Part shown: positions 28,942-38,037 of the stretch, one piece after another
Layout of the letters: the number at the start of each line of letters is the position of its first letter
Numbering within the stretch: position 1 is the first letter of the stretch
From: JACPYG01 sp038063015
GTDB taxonomy: Bacteria > Patescibacteriota > Minisyncoccia > Minisyncoccales > Staskawiczbacteraceae
DNA: 64,000 nucleotides
Direction of reading: 5' to 3'
Assembly (NCBI GenBank): GCA_038063015.1
Contig: JBBTVX010000001.1
Span: forward strand, 62,001-126,000
Translations under genes and position numbers: made by a program
Notes under the pieces: model-generated
What the model saw: only the letters and a program-made list of their open reading frames with translations
Told to the model about the DNA's origin: nothing
The model's database searches: none

Positions 28942-31632
28942 CTATTTATTTTCTACAATTTTAATTTCTTCGGCGGTTAAACCGTATAACCTATAAACCT
29001 CCGCATCGATTTTTTTGTCGGTTTTTTCAATTTCAGATTTTATTGAATTCCACTTATCTGAATTTTCAGCAATTTTTTGAAGGTCTTCATTTAGTTTAAG
29101 CATTTTATCTGCTAATTTCACCAACTCGTCGTGTTTCGCTTTTTCTTTTTTATTTGAAAAATTAATTTTATAAATCGGCAGGGTTTTTAATAACGATTGT
29201 GTTACAGCAATGTTTGATGTTGAATTTTTAACAATAAAATTAATAACGGCGGAGTTCAAAATTACTAATAAATATTTTATATCGTATCCGTTTTTGGGAA
29301 GGATAAGATTGTCTTGCAAAAAATAATATCCTGTATCGTCATATGTGGCAACAATTTGACTACCAGTAATCATTCTTACCAGTAATTTTTCTTTTGTTTC
29401 AAAAAATTTCGCTTCTTTTGGCGCGGCCGCTTGTTTCACCTTCATTAGTTCTGGTCTATACCAAACATACTCATTATTCCAACTTAATGAATATCTCCCA
29501 ACATCTCTACCTCTTAACAACTTTCTATCATTTTCATTGTTTGTTTTCTTCTTTAAAAATTTTATATCGTCTCCTGTTCTTAAACCACCAATAATTTTAC
29601 CTACTTCGTTTAACAAAATGGAATTTTTAAATATCTTATTAATAATATTTTTTGTTTCAGGATTATTAAAAATATTAAACCCTTGTTTAAAATCAACATC
29701 TTTTTGACGTATTTTGCTAAAAATAATACTTTTTGTATCCGTTATATTCTTGACTACATCAACAAAATTATTATCTAACACTTTTTTATTTAGTTCTTTC
29801 TGACAGATCAAAACCACATTTGATATTTGAGCACTTTCAAACACTTTTAATCCTTCTTCAAAAAATAAAACGTCTTTTAACGCACAATCATTAAAAATTT
29901 TAGCTCTTAAAGATACGAAACTTGGCGTTTGCAACCATGTATTTGGTATTATAAATCCTAGAAATGCTTCATTTTTTAATATATTAATAGCTTTTTCAAT
30001 GAAAAATGAATAAATATCGGAATGATTTGTGTCAGTTAGGTATTTTTCCCAATAAAAATGTCTTTCCTCGTCGTTCAAATTCCTTGATTGTATATATGGC
30101 GGATTGCCAATAACCACATCAAACCCGCCTTGGGCAAAAACTTCAGGGAATTCTTCCTGCCAGTTAAATGATTTTTTATCTCGGAAGTTTTTGCCAAAAT
30201 ATTTTTTAAGCTCTTCGTCTGTTCCGGAAATCAATGAGTTGCCGTTTTTTATATTATCCAAAAATGGAAGTTTTTGGTTATCTGTTAAAGAATTTATCAA
30301 CAAATTTAAACGCGTTATTTCAATTGCCTGCGGATCTAAATCTACGCCGTAAATATTATTTTTCAATATCTGTATTTTTATTAACATCTCGCTGAATTTG
30401 TCTTTTTCACTGCCAAGATTTAAATACTTTTCATATATTAAATTGAGTACTCTTATAAGAAACGAGCCTGAACCGCAAGCAGGATCTAAAACTTTAATTT
30501 TTTGTATATCTCTTATACTTTTACATCTATCAAGAACGGGTCCAAGGGCATTTTTAACAATATAGTCAACAATAAAAGGTGGTGTATAATAAATTCCTTG
30601 TTCCTTCCGTTTTTTAGCATCCTTGCTCACCGTAATTCCTTTTTTTGATTGAGACAAACGATGTGATAAATAACTTTCATAAACAGCGCCTAAAACATCT
30701 GGTGACATCGCCTTAAAGTCATACTCATAGTAGCCGGGTTTACCATAAAGTTTATTTATCGCTTTTTCGGTTGCACCGCTATGATCTTCCCATTCTTCAA
30801 AAGTATGCTTTTTAAACAGGTTTGAATTATAAATTTCATCAAGCTCCCTGAATTTTTTTATCATTGATTGGTAAAGGCGGCCTCCGCTTTCTTTTCTCGC
30901 CTGCCTTACCATGGGAATTAAAATTGCTTCTTCAACTTTTCTGTCTTCCGCAACTCTGATAAATATCAATCTATCTAAAAGTTTTTGCACACCCTCGTCA
31001 AGCGTGTCTGAATCCACCGACGAATTCCATTGGCCCAATTCATTTGTTAAGATATCTCTACATTCTTGTAAATCTTTGTATAAAAGCGAACTTATGGGAA
31101 CTTTTTGCAATTTTTTTCCATGCTCTTCCGCATATTTATCAATTAAATCGTTTTCAAATGATTCCCTTGAAAGAAGCCATAATTGCTCAAATCTTTTTAT
31201 ATATTGATTATATGGAATATCAAATAATTTTTTATCGGCCAGACTTTTATTAATCTCTTGGGCATTAAAAACAATTAAACCCTCAAAATCTGTAAGTATA
31301 GCCCAAACAACTCCTTTATTGAAAGAATAACGAATTGCCTGATGGGCATAGTCTTCCTTAAACAAATCAACGCTGATTTTTTTTGCTTCCAGATAAAATT
31401 TAACTCTATCGTTTAAATAAAAACCATAATCTACTCGTCCAGACGACTCAATATGTTCTTCGGCTGAAACTTCTTTTTTCTCAAAGGTGTTCCAACCGAG
31501 TGCTTCAAAAAGCGGAAGAATAAAATCTTTTTTTGTTTCTTCTTCGCTGTAAGACTTCAAAATACCTGAATTTTTGGCTTTTTCGTATTTTTCAACAAGC
31601 TTCTTTATTTTTTGTTTGGTTTCTTTTTTCAT
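28942..31632 (-). CDS. Type IIG restriction-modification enzyme (Eco57I-type)
   Basis: An 896-residue single-chain enzyme. The N-terminal nuclease has GRVDYGFYLNDRV followed by FYLEAKK (about 66-90), a PD-(D/E)XK core. A helical linker leads to the N6-adenine methyltransferase with motif I VLDPACGSGSFLIRV (about 385) and motif IV DVVIGNPPYIQS (about 505). The C-terminal third, with ILNSAVINFIVKNSTSNI and LKTLPIYKI, matches the TaqI-type target recognition region. It methylates its own DNA and cuts unmodified DNA. The recognition site cannot be predicted. A frameshifted nuclease gene follows. Confidence 0.92.
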   Translation of the reverse strand: MKKETKQKIKKLVEKYEKAKNSGILKSYSEEETKKDFILPLFEALGWNTFEKKEVSAEEHIESSGRVDYGFYLNDRVKFYLEAKKISVDLFKEDYAHQAIRYSFNKGVVWAILTDFEGLIVFNAQEINKSLADKKLFDIPYNQYIKRFEQLWLLSRESFENDLIDKYAEEHGKKLQKVPISSLLYKDLQECRDILTNELGQWNSSVDSDTLDEGVQKLLDRLIFIRVAEDRKVEEAILIPMVRQARKESGGRLYQSMIKKFRELDEIYNSNLFKKHTFEEWEDHSGATEKAINKLYGKPGYYEYDFKAMSPDVLGAVYESYLSHRLSQSKKGITVSKDAKKRKEQGIYYTPPFIVDYIVKNALGPVLDRCKSIRDIQKIKVLDPACGSGSFLIRVLNLIYEKYLNLGSEKDKFSEMLIKIQILKNNIYGVDLDPQAIEITRLNLLINSLTDNQKLPFLDNIKNGNSLISGTDEELKKYFGKNFRDKKSFNWQEEFPEVFAQGGFDVVIGNPPYIQSRNLNDEERHFYWEKYLTDTNHSDIYSFFIEKAINILKNEAFLGFIIPNTWLQTPSFVSLRAKIFNDCALKDVLFFEEGLKVFESAQISNVVLICQKELNKKVLDNNFVDVVKNITDTKSIIFSKIRQKDVDFKQGFNIFNNPETKNIINKIFKNSILLNEVGKIIGGLRTGDDIKFLKKKTNNENDRKLLRGRDVGRYSLSWNNEYVWYRPELMKVKQAAAPKEAKFFETKEKLLVRMITGSQIVATYDDTGYYFLQDNLILPKNGYDIKYLLVILNSAVINFIVKNSTSNIAVTQSLLKTLPIYKINFSNKKEKAKHDELVKLADKMLKLNEDLQKIAENSDKWNSIKSEIEKTDKKIDAEVYRLYGLTAEEIKIVENK

Positions 31633-31737
31633 AACTTTTCTTAATTAAACCACTAATTTAAGAAATTTGCAAGGAGATCAAATAAGCTGTTTCTATCCTA
31701 TCTGAACGCCCCAGACGCTGTTCGAGGCGTTGGTTGT

Positions 31738-31777
31738 ACACAAAAAACCGAGGTGATGATTTCTCGGTTTTTTGTGT
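31738..31777. terminator. Terminator after yqeY
   Basis: ACACAAAAAACCGAG pairs with CTCGGTTTTTTGTGT, with T tracts on both sides. On the minus strand it follows the yqeY stop at 31791. A second inverted pair AACGCC/GGCGTT lies at about 31704-31731. Confidence 0.8.
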
Positions 31778-31790
31778 TATTTGTTGCTCT

Positions 31791-32291
31791 TTATTCAGAC
31801 AGCGTTTCTTTTATAATTTTTGAAATTTCGCTGTTGTCCGCTTTGCCTTTTACTTTGGGCATTAAATCCGCCATTACTTTGCCTATGTCTTTCATTTCTA
31901 CGGCTCCTGTTTTTTTTACCGACTCTTCAACTATTTTTTTTAACTCTTCCGCTGGAATCTGCTCCGGCAGATATTTTTGCAAAATTTCTATTTCTTTTTT
32001 TTCTTTATCTGCTAATTCCTGCCTGTCGCCTTTTTCATATAAAACAATAGCGTCTTTTCTTTTTTTAATTTCAGAAGAAATTGTATTAATAATTTCCTCC
32101 TCTAACAATTCCGACTCTTTTTGAAGTTCTTCTTCTTTCAGCTCTGGTTTTGCTTTTGAAATTTTATATCTTTTTTCTTTTTCCTTGGATATTATAGCCG
32201 CCAAAACCATACGTAAGGAGCCAGAGGCAAGTTTGTCTCCGGCTTTTAAAAATTCTTTAACGTCATTTTGAATTTGCTTTTTTATCTCCAT
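31791..32291 (-). CDS. GatB/YqeY domain protein
   Basis: A 166-residue helical protein with the YqeY hallmarks IQNDVKEFLKAGDKLASGSL near the start and KDIGKVMADLMPKVKGKAD near the end. YqeY is related to the tail domain of the GatB amidotransferase subunit. Its own function is not settled. It overlaps rpsU by 10 nt, the usual S21-YqeY pairing. Confidence 0.88.
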   Translation of the reverse strand: MEIKKQIQNDVKEFLKAGDKLASGSLRMVLAAIISKEKEKRYKISKAKPELKEEELQKESELLEEEIINTISSEIKKRKDAIVLYEKGDRQELADKEKKEIEILQKYLPEQIPAEELKKIVEESVKKTGAVEMKDIGKVMADLMPKVKGKADNSEISKIIKETLSE

Positions 32292-32524
32292 AAGTTAACG
32301 CGGCCTACTTTAGGCTTTTCTAATTTATCTTGACGCTTTTTTTCTGCTCTTAATTCAACCCTTCTTAAAGCTGACCTTTTTTTAGCCAAAGCTGATTTTG
32401 CTCTCTTTCTAAACTGTTTGCCCCTTACTTCAAGCAAAACGCCCGACTGACGCACCACTTTTGTAAAACGATGAACCAAACTTTGAGAGCTTTCTCTTTC
32501 TTTCCTTTTTACTTCTAATGCCAT
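32282..32524 (-). CDS. rpsU: Small ribosomal subunit protein bS21
   Basis: An 80-residue basic protein with the S21 core VHRFTKVVRQSGVLLEVRGK and FRKRAKSALAKKRSALRR. It is a little longer than the 71 residues of E. coli S21. It binds the 30S platform near the anti-Shine-Dalgarno end of 16S rRNA. It is followed by yqeY and preceded by hisS. Confidence 0.88.
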   Translation of the reverse strand: MALEVKRKERESSQSLVHRFTKVVRQSGVLLEVRGKQFRKRAKSALAKKRSALRRVELRAEKKRQDKLEKPKVGRVNLWR

Positions 32525-32548
32525 ATTATTATTATTTTTAATTTAAAA

Positions 32549-33820
32549 TTATTTTTTAATCTTATTTTTCATTTCTTTTACGACCTTGTTAAGCTTTATC
32601 TCTTTTTGAACGCCAGTTTCCATATCCCTTAAAGTAATAAAATCTTCTAACGCTTCTTTTTGCCCAAAAATCAAAACCCATCTTATTCCCATTTTATTGA
32701 CTGTTCTTAATTGAGCCCTTAAAGAATCTTTTGAAAAAGACTCGGCTACAGGAATTTTTGCATCTCTAAATTCTTCAAAAAGTTTCAGTCCTTTTCTTTT
32801 TGCCAGTTGTCCCAGCTGAGCTAAAAAGATTTTCGGCTCTACTGCTTTTACTGTTTTCACTTCTCTGGTTTTCATTAAGCTCATAATTCTTTCTATGCCT
32901 CCGGCTGATCCACAAGCAGGAGTGTCTCTCCCTCCCAAGGTTTTAGCCAAATTATCATATCTGCCTCCGCCAAGCAAAGAACCCTGATTTTGTCCCTCTT
33001 CTGTTTTTTCAACAATTTCAAAAACAGTTTTTGTATAATAATCCAAACCCCTGACCAAATACGGATTTAAAGTATATGGCAATTCCAATTCGTCTAAAAA
33101 TTCTAACACTTGCTTAAAATGGGCATGACAATTTTCACAAAGATGGTCGATTATTTGAGGGGCGCCCGCTTTTATTGTCTGGCATTTTTCTTCTTTGCAA
33201 TCTAAGATTCTTAAAGGATTTTCTTTCAGCCGCCTTTGGCAATCAGAACATAAAGAAGATTTTTTTGATTTGAAATAACTTGCTAAAATCTTTTTGAAAT
33301 AAGGCCTGCATTCAGAGTCGCCGATACTATTCACTTCAATGGTTATGTTTTTAAAAGAAAGTTCTTTCAAAACATCATAGCTCATCTGTATAATCTGACC
33401 GTCAATTGATGGATTTTGTTCTCCTAACGCTTCAAAGCCAAATTGGTGAAATTGCCTGAAACGTCCGGCCTGCGGTCTTTCGTGGCGAAAAAATGGACCA
33501 GAATACCAAAGTTTTACGGGTTGAGGAAGATTATGCATTCCGTGCTCAACATAACTTCTCATTACGGGCGCTGTGCCTTCTGGTCTTAAAGAAACTAAAT
33601 CTCCTCCTTTTGTTTTAAAAGTATATGTTTCTTTCTCTACAATATCAGTTGCCACTCCCACTCCCTTGGAAAAAACCTCGGCGAATTCTAAGATTGGCGT
33701 CTCTATTTTAGAAAATCCATAATAATTAGCAATGCTTTCAACTGCTTTGTTAACTTTTTGAAAATAGGGCTGGTCCGCCGGCAAAATATCGTGCATTCCT
33801 GTTATGGTTTGAATTTTCAT
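32549..33820 (-). CDS. hisS: Histidine-tRNA ligase
   Basis: A 423-residue class II synthetase. Motif 2 is in LWYSGPFFRHERPQAGRFRQ (about 104-123). The HisA motif is LVRGLDYYTKTVFEI and the second histidine motif GGGRYDNLAKTL. The C-terminal anticodon domain is at about 325-415. Four cysteines around 187-225 (LCSDCQRRL, CENCH) form an inserted zinc-like site. It charges tRNA-His. It lies 4 nt after lepB. Confidence 0.95.
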   Translation of the reverse strand: MKIQTITGMHDILPADQPYFQKVNKAVESIANYYGFSKIETPILEFAEVFSKGVGVATDIVEKETYTFKTKGGDLVSLRPEGTAPVMRSYVEHGMHNLPQPVKLWYSGPFFRHERPQAGRFRQFHQFGFEALGEQNPSIDGQIIQMSYDVLKELSFKNITIEVNSIGDSECRPYFKKILASYFKSKKSSLCSDCQRRLKENPLRILDCKEEKCQTIKAGAPQIIDHLCENCHAHFKQVLEFLDELELPYTLNPYLVRGLDYYTKTVFEIVEKTEEGQNQGSLLGGGRYDNLAKTLGGRDTPACGSAGGIERIMSLMKTREVKTVKAVEPKIFLAQLGQLAKRKGLKLFEEFRDAKIPVAESFSKDSLRAQLRTVNKMGIRWVLIFGQKEALEDFITLRDMETGVQKEIKLNKVVKEMKNKIKK

Positions 33821-33824
33821 AATT

Positions 33825-34433
33825 TTAATAATTTGGAACAGTAATTTTAGATAATGCCACTACTGGCAGAACGCGTAAAAACACCTTGCCAATGATATTT
33901 TTAAGCGGTACGCTTCCCCAAGCTCTTGAATCATAAGAAAATTCTCTGTTATCTCCTAAAACAAAATATTCATCTATGCCTAAAGAAAGTTTTAATGTTC
34001 CAATAGTTCCAGACGGATTGGGGAGATACTTTTCGTTTAAAACATGATTACTATTATCTTTGTATATTGTGACTTTTCCGTCTTTAACCTCTACTGTTTC
34101 GCCGGGTAATCCGATAATTCTTTTTATAAATTTTTGCGTTGTATCTTTTGGATACTTAAAAACAATAACGTCCCCTCTTTGGGGGCTTGAAAATCTATAA
34201 GAAATTTCGTCAACAATTAAATAATCGCCTTGCTGAAAATTAGGAATCATTGATTCTCCTTTTACGATAAACGGCTGAAATAAAAAATAGCGGATAGGCA
34301 ATACTATCACCGAGGCGATAATAAATATTTTTACAACCTCCCAAGCAAACAGCGAATATTTTTTAATTACACTTGTTTTTGTTTTATTTTGTTCGCTATT
34401 TGGTTGATTGTTTATTTCTGTGATTTGTTCCAT
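33825..34433 (-). CDS. lepB: Signal peptidase I
   Basis: A 202-residue membrane protease. A membrane helix (about 28-50) precedes the catalytic Ser in VKGESMIPNFQQGDYL (about residue 60) and the Lys in KFIKRIIGLPGETVE (about 104). Conserved box E is GDNREFSYDSRAWGSV. It removes signal peptides from exported proteins such as those at both ends of the window. It heads the lepB-hisS-rpsU-yqeY series. A TTGCAA/TAAAAT promoter lies about 40 nt upstream. Confidence 0.93.
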   Translation of the reverse strand: MEQITEINNQPNSEQNKTKTSVIKKYSLFAWEVVKIFIIASVIVLPIRYFLFQPFIVKGESMIPNFQQGDYLIVDEISYRFSSPQRGDVIVFKYPKDTTQKFIKRIIGLPGETVEVKDGKVTIYKDNSNHVLNEKYLPNPSGTIGTLKLSLGIDEYFVLGDNREFSYDSRAWGSVPLKNIIGKVFLRVLPVVALSKITVPNY

Positions 34434-34497
34434 TTATTTATAAATTGATTTTATTTTAACATATTTTAAAGCTATTGCAAGCCCATAAAAAAACCTG

Positions 34498-34533
34498 TAA
34501 AAAAAGAGGGGCTGAGACAAACCTGCCCAGCCC
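34498..34533 (-). terminator. Intrinsic terminator of the 34575 gene
   Basis: GGGCTG (34509-34514) pairs with CAGCCC (34528-34533); on the minus strand the stem is followed by TCTTTTTTTAC. Confidence 0.8.
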
Positions 34534-34574
34534 ATGATGACTAAAAAAAAGAAAGTGAACGCGGTGAGTATGGC

Positions 34575-34829
34575 TCACCTACGACTACGATGCGGTCGAT
34601 ACGGCGACCGCTCCGGCCTCTTATGTTTCGTTCTGTCCAAATGACCATTGTGGTCATTTTTAAACTTCCATAAAAAGACGATACATCTAGATAGATGTGC
34701 TGAAACCTCGAACTCTTTTTCTAAGAGTTCACATAGCTCTTCAATAGAAGCCTTACCGTTAAGGCGAGATACTTCTTTGAAGAGAAACCTCTTGTATTTG
34801 GGTTTCAAACGAACTTTCGTCTTGGACAT
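34575..34829 (-). CDS. Small basic protein of unknown function
   Basis: An 84-residue protein from ATG 34829, chosen because AGAAGGA lies 9 nt upstream; a longer reading to 34904 runs through a leader hairpin. The middle looks helical (SRLNGKASIEELCELLEKEF) and the tail is very basic (RTKHKRPERSPYRPHRSRR). The leader contains GAGAAGAG/CTCTTCTC (about 34850-34882), a strong hairpin. It has its own terminator. No family recognised; nucleic-acid binding is possible from charge. Confidence 0.5.
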   Translation of the reverse strand: MSKTKVRLKPKYKRFLFKEVSRLNGKASIEELCELLEKEFEVSAHLSRCIVFLWKFKNDHNGHLDRTKHKRPERSPYRPHRSRR

Positions 34830-35014
34830 AGGGTCGATCCTTCTAAGGGAGAAGAGAAGTGTGAAAACAGTGCCTCTTCTCTGCCCTAACAACCCCACCA
34901 TCACGAATTGACTATGTGTGCTCTATAAGCTCACCCCCCTTCCTTGTACAATGTGCTACTATGATGTTGCTTTTAATATTGTATATCTATCAAAAAACAA
35001 AGTCAAATTTTTCT

Positions 35015-35182
35015 ATACCTTGAGTTGCGAAATGCCTTCCGAATGATTTTATTTTGGCTTGCGGGCGAGGCGAAGTAAAAATTTTGAGGCATATACAGAG
35101 TATTCTGCCGAACAAATTTTTACGAAGCCGCAGCCCAAGCCAAAATACAAAGAGTTGAAGGTCATTTCGCAATTCAGGGTAT
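35015..35182. repeat. Long imperfect palindrome R2 (168 bp), no gene
   Basis: The gap 34905-35243 holds no gene. Outer arms ATACCTTGAGTTGCGAAATG (from 35015) and CATTTCGCAATTCAGGGTAT (to 35182) pair with few mismatches. Middle arms ATTTTGGCTTGCGG with CCCAAGCCAAAAT, and GTAAAAATTTT with AAATTTTTAC, continue the pairing. The apex is GAGGCATATACAGAGTATTC. The same TATACAGAGTAT apex occurs in R3. Confidence 0.7.
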
Positions 35183-35243
35183 GTAAGATTGAAAAATAAA
35201 ACTAAAAAAGGTAAGTTAAATAAATACATTATAAATAAATAAT

Positions 35244-35813
35244 ATGATGACAACAAAAATAATCATCGGGCTGGGCAATCCCGGCAAAAAATTTGAAGAA
35301 ACAAGGCATAATATCGGTTTTTTAGTTTTAGATAATTTTGCGGAAAAAAATAATTTCCCGCAATTTATATTGCAAAAAAAATATAAAGCATTGGTTTCAG
35401 GGGGAATTATTAACGAGGACAATGTTATTTTAGCTAAACCTCAAACCTTTATGAACGAATCGGGCAAAGCAATCAAAGAGCTTTTAAAAAATAATAAATC
35501 GCAATTAAATAGTTTAATAGTTATCCACGACGACATTGATTTGCCTGTTGGAAAAATAAAAATAATAAAAGAAAGAGGTTCAGCCGGCCACAAGGGCGTA
35601 GAATCAATAATTGAAAATATTGGAAACAAAGGACTAATAAGAATACGGATAGGCATCGCGCCGCAAAATGAAACAAATGCAAAACAAATCGTACTGAAAA
35701 AATTTAATAAGAAAGAAAAAGAAACTATGAATAATGTAAATAACAAAACGGTCGAAGCGCTTGATTTTTTACTCCAAAATGGATTGGAAAAAGCAATGAA
35801 TAAATATAATTAA
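35244..35813 (+). CDS. pth: Peptidyl-tRNA hydrolase
   Basis: A 189-residue enzyme. The opening IIIGLGNPGKKFEETRHNIG holds the conserved Asn and the catalytic His (about residue 22). The Asp is in VIHDDIDLPVGKIK (about 95), and AGHKGVESII is the glycine-rich motif. It frees tRNA from peptidyl-tRNA that drops off ribosomes. Plus-strand gene standing between two long palindromes. Confidence 0.95.
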   Translation: MMTTKIIIGLGNPGKKFEETRHNIGFLVLDNFAEKNNFPQFILQKKYKALVSGGIINEDNVILAKPQTFMNESGKAIKELLKNNKSQLNSLIVIHDDIDLPVGKIKIIKERGSAGHKGVESIIENIGNKGLIRIRIGIAPQNETNAKQIVLKKFNKKEKETMNNVNNKTVEALDFLLQNGLEKAMNKYN

Positions 35814-35823
35814 AAAAGAGAAG

Positions 35824-35986
35824 ACTGGTCGCTAAGCAATCTTTTCGTAAGCGAAAATTAAATATTTTGAAGCGAAAATTTGGGAGAGCGAGGAGGTTTA
35901 TACAGAGTATAAGCCGACGAGCTATCACAAATTTGCAGCCAAAAGATTTAATTTGCAGTAGAAAATGATTGCTGAGCGAGCGGTCA
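35824..35986. repeat. Long imperfect palindrome R3, ending at the topA start codon
   Basis: Left arm TGGTCGCTAAGCAATCTTTT (from 35826) pairs with AAAATGATTGCTGAGCGAGC and CGGTCA (to 35986). Inner arms include GCGAAAATTTG with CAAATTTGC. The apex is GAGGAGGTTTATACAGAGTA followed by TAAGCCGACGAG. The right arm reaches the first base of the likely topA ATG, so the repeat may influence topA expression. Confidence 0.7.
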
Positions 35987-38037
35987 TGTATATGGACTTG
36001 ATTATAGTGGAAAGCCCGACTAAGGGCCACACAATTGAAAAATTTTTAGGAAAAAATTATAAAGTTTTGTCTTCTTTCGGCCATGTAAGAGATTTACCAA
36101 AAAGCAGGTTGGGGGTGGATGTTGAAAAAAACTTTGAGCCGGAATATGTTGTGCCGACAAAAGCTAAAAAATTAGTGTCTCAATTAAAAAAAGAGTCTGC
36201 TAAAGCAAAAAATACTATTTTGGCAACCGACGAAGACCGTGAAGGAGAGGCAATCGCCTGGCATCTAAAAGAAGCTTTAAAACTGGACAGTCCTCAAAGA
36301 ATTGTATTCCATGAAATAACCAAAGAAGCAATCCAGGAAGCATTAAAAAATCCGAGAGACATTGATATGAATATGGTTGATGCCCAACAAGCCAGAAGGG
36401 TTTTAGACAGAATAGTGGGGTACAAACTCTCTCCGTTTTTATGGAAAAAAATAGCAAGAGGATTATCGGCTGGCAGAGTGCAATCAGTAGCCGTCAGATT
36501 AGTTGTTGAGAAAGAAAGAGAAATTGAAAAATTTATTGCCCAAGAATACTGGCAAATAGAAGCGCTTTTAAAAAAAGGGGCCGATGAATTTTCTGCTATG
36601 TTAATTAAAAAAAATGAAAAGGTTATTGATAAACTAGAAATTAAAAATAAAGAAGAAGCAGACGAGATTCTAAGCGAACTTAAAGGGGCAGAATATACAG
36701 TTGAAAATGTTGAAAAAAAAGAGGAAAAAAGAAATCCTTTTTCTCCTTTCACTACGAGCACACTGCAACAAGCTGCTTGGCAAAAATTTCATTTCCCCGC
36801 CAAAATGACAATGCAGACAGCTCAACGGCTTTATGAAGAAGGACATATCACCTATCACAGAACAGATTCTTTGAATCTTTCTGAAATATCTTTGTTCGCT
36901 GCCAAAAAATTTATTGAAGAAACATTCGGTAAAAATTATTGGGCTGGATTTTTAAGAAAATACAAAGCGAAGGGCAATGCGCAGGAGGCCCACGAAGCAA
37001 TAAGACCAACCCATGCCGACAGAACACCGGAACATCTAAAGGATATAGACCCAAGACAATTAAAACTCTATACTTTAATCTGGCAAAGATTTGTCGCCTG
37101 CCAAATGGCGCCAGCCATATTTAATTCTATTTCTGCAGACATCAAAGCAAAAAATTATATCTTTAGGGCAAATGGCCAAACTTTAAAATTTGATGGTTTT
37201 TTAAAAATTTACCCGACAAAATTTGAAGAAAAAGAATTGCCTCTTTTGGAAAAAAATGACGATTTAAATCTTGTAAAATTAGACAGCTTTCAACATTTTA
37301 CAGAGCCACCAGCAAGATATAATGAAGCGAGCTTAATCAAGGCGCTTGAAAAGCGCGGCATAGGCAGACCTTCTACTTACGCTCCGACCCTAACTACCAT
37401 ACAAACCAGAAATTATATTGAAAAAAATGAACAAAAAAAAATTTTCCCAACCGAAATGGGGATAATGGTTAATGATGTTTTGATAGAAAATTTTCCAGAA
37501 ATAGTGGATATTGATTTTACAGCGAAATTAGAAAAAGAATTAGACCAAATTGCTGAAGGAAAAGATACCTGGGTCAAAACCTGCCGAGATTTTTATACTC
37601 CATTTTCAAAAAACCTTAAAGAAAAATATGAAAATGTTTCTAAAAAAAGGTTTGCAGAAACGCCCACAGACAGAAAATGCCCAAAATGCAACTCGCCTTT
37701 AGTAGAAAAAATGGGTAGGTTCGGCAGATTCTATGGTTGCTCCAAATTCCCCGATTGCAAACATACGGAACCAATAAAAAACAACGGCATAGGAATTAAG
37801 TGTCCAAAATGTCTCGCTTCGCGAGATCTGGCGAAAACAGACAAAATTGGAGAAATCGTCGGTAAAAAAACAAAAAAGGGAAAAATATTTTATGGCTGCG
37901 ATCAATTTCCAAAATGTGATTTTGCCGCATGGGACAAACCCATAGATGAGTCGTGTCCTGTATGCGGGTCTATTTTAGTGGAAACAAAAAGAAAAATTGC
38001 AAAATGCAGCAACAAGGAGTGCGGCTACAAAAAATGA
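35986..38037 (+). CDS. topA: DNA topoisomerase I (type IA)
   Basis: A 683-residue enzyme. The start is ATG 35986 (MYMDLIIVESPTKG) or the next ATG at 35992; the reading to 35965 would lie inside the palindrome. The TOPRIM domain has ILATDEDREGEAIAWHL (about 77-93). The active-site Tyr is in GHITYHRTDS (about 300). At the C-terminus three zinc ribbons follow (CPKCNSPLVEKMGRFG, KCPKCLASRDL, SCPVCGSILVETKRK). It relaxes negative supercoils. The stop overlaps the next gene's ATG (ATGA). Confidence 0.96.
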   Translation: MYMDLIIVESPTKGHTIEKFLGKNYKVLSSFGHVRDLPKSRLGVDVEKNFEPEYVVPTKAKKLVSQLKKESAKAKNTILATDEDREGEAIAWHLKEALKLDSPQRIVFHEITKEAIQEALKNPRDIDMNMVDAQQARRVLDRIVGYKLSPFLWKKIARGLSAGRVQSVAVRLVVEKEREIEKFIAQEYWQIEALLKKGADEFSAMLIKKNEKVIDKLEIKNKEEADEILSELKGAEYTVENVEKKEEKRNPFSPFTTSTLQQAAWQKFHFPAKMTMQTAQRLYEEGHITYHRTDSLNLSEISLFAAKKFIEETFGKNYWAGFLRKYKAKGNAQEAHEAIRPTHADRTPEHLKDIDPRQLKLYTLIWQRFVACQMAPAIFNSISADIKAKNYIFRANGQTLKFDGFLKIYPTKFEEKELPLLEKNDDLNLVKLDSFQHFTEPPARYNEASLIKALEKRGIGRPSTYAPTLTTIQTRNYIEKNEQKKIFPTEMGIMVNDVLIENFPEIVDIDFTAKLEKELDQIAEGKDTWVKTCRDFYTPFSKNLKEKYENVSKKRFAETPTDRKCPKCNSPLVEKMGRFGRFYGCSKFPDCKHTEPIKNNGIGIKCPKCLASRDLAKTDKIGEIVGKKTKKGKIFYGCDQFPKCDFAAWDKPIDESCPVCGSILVETKRKIAKCSNKECGYKK

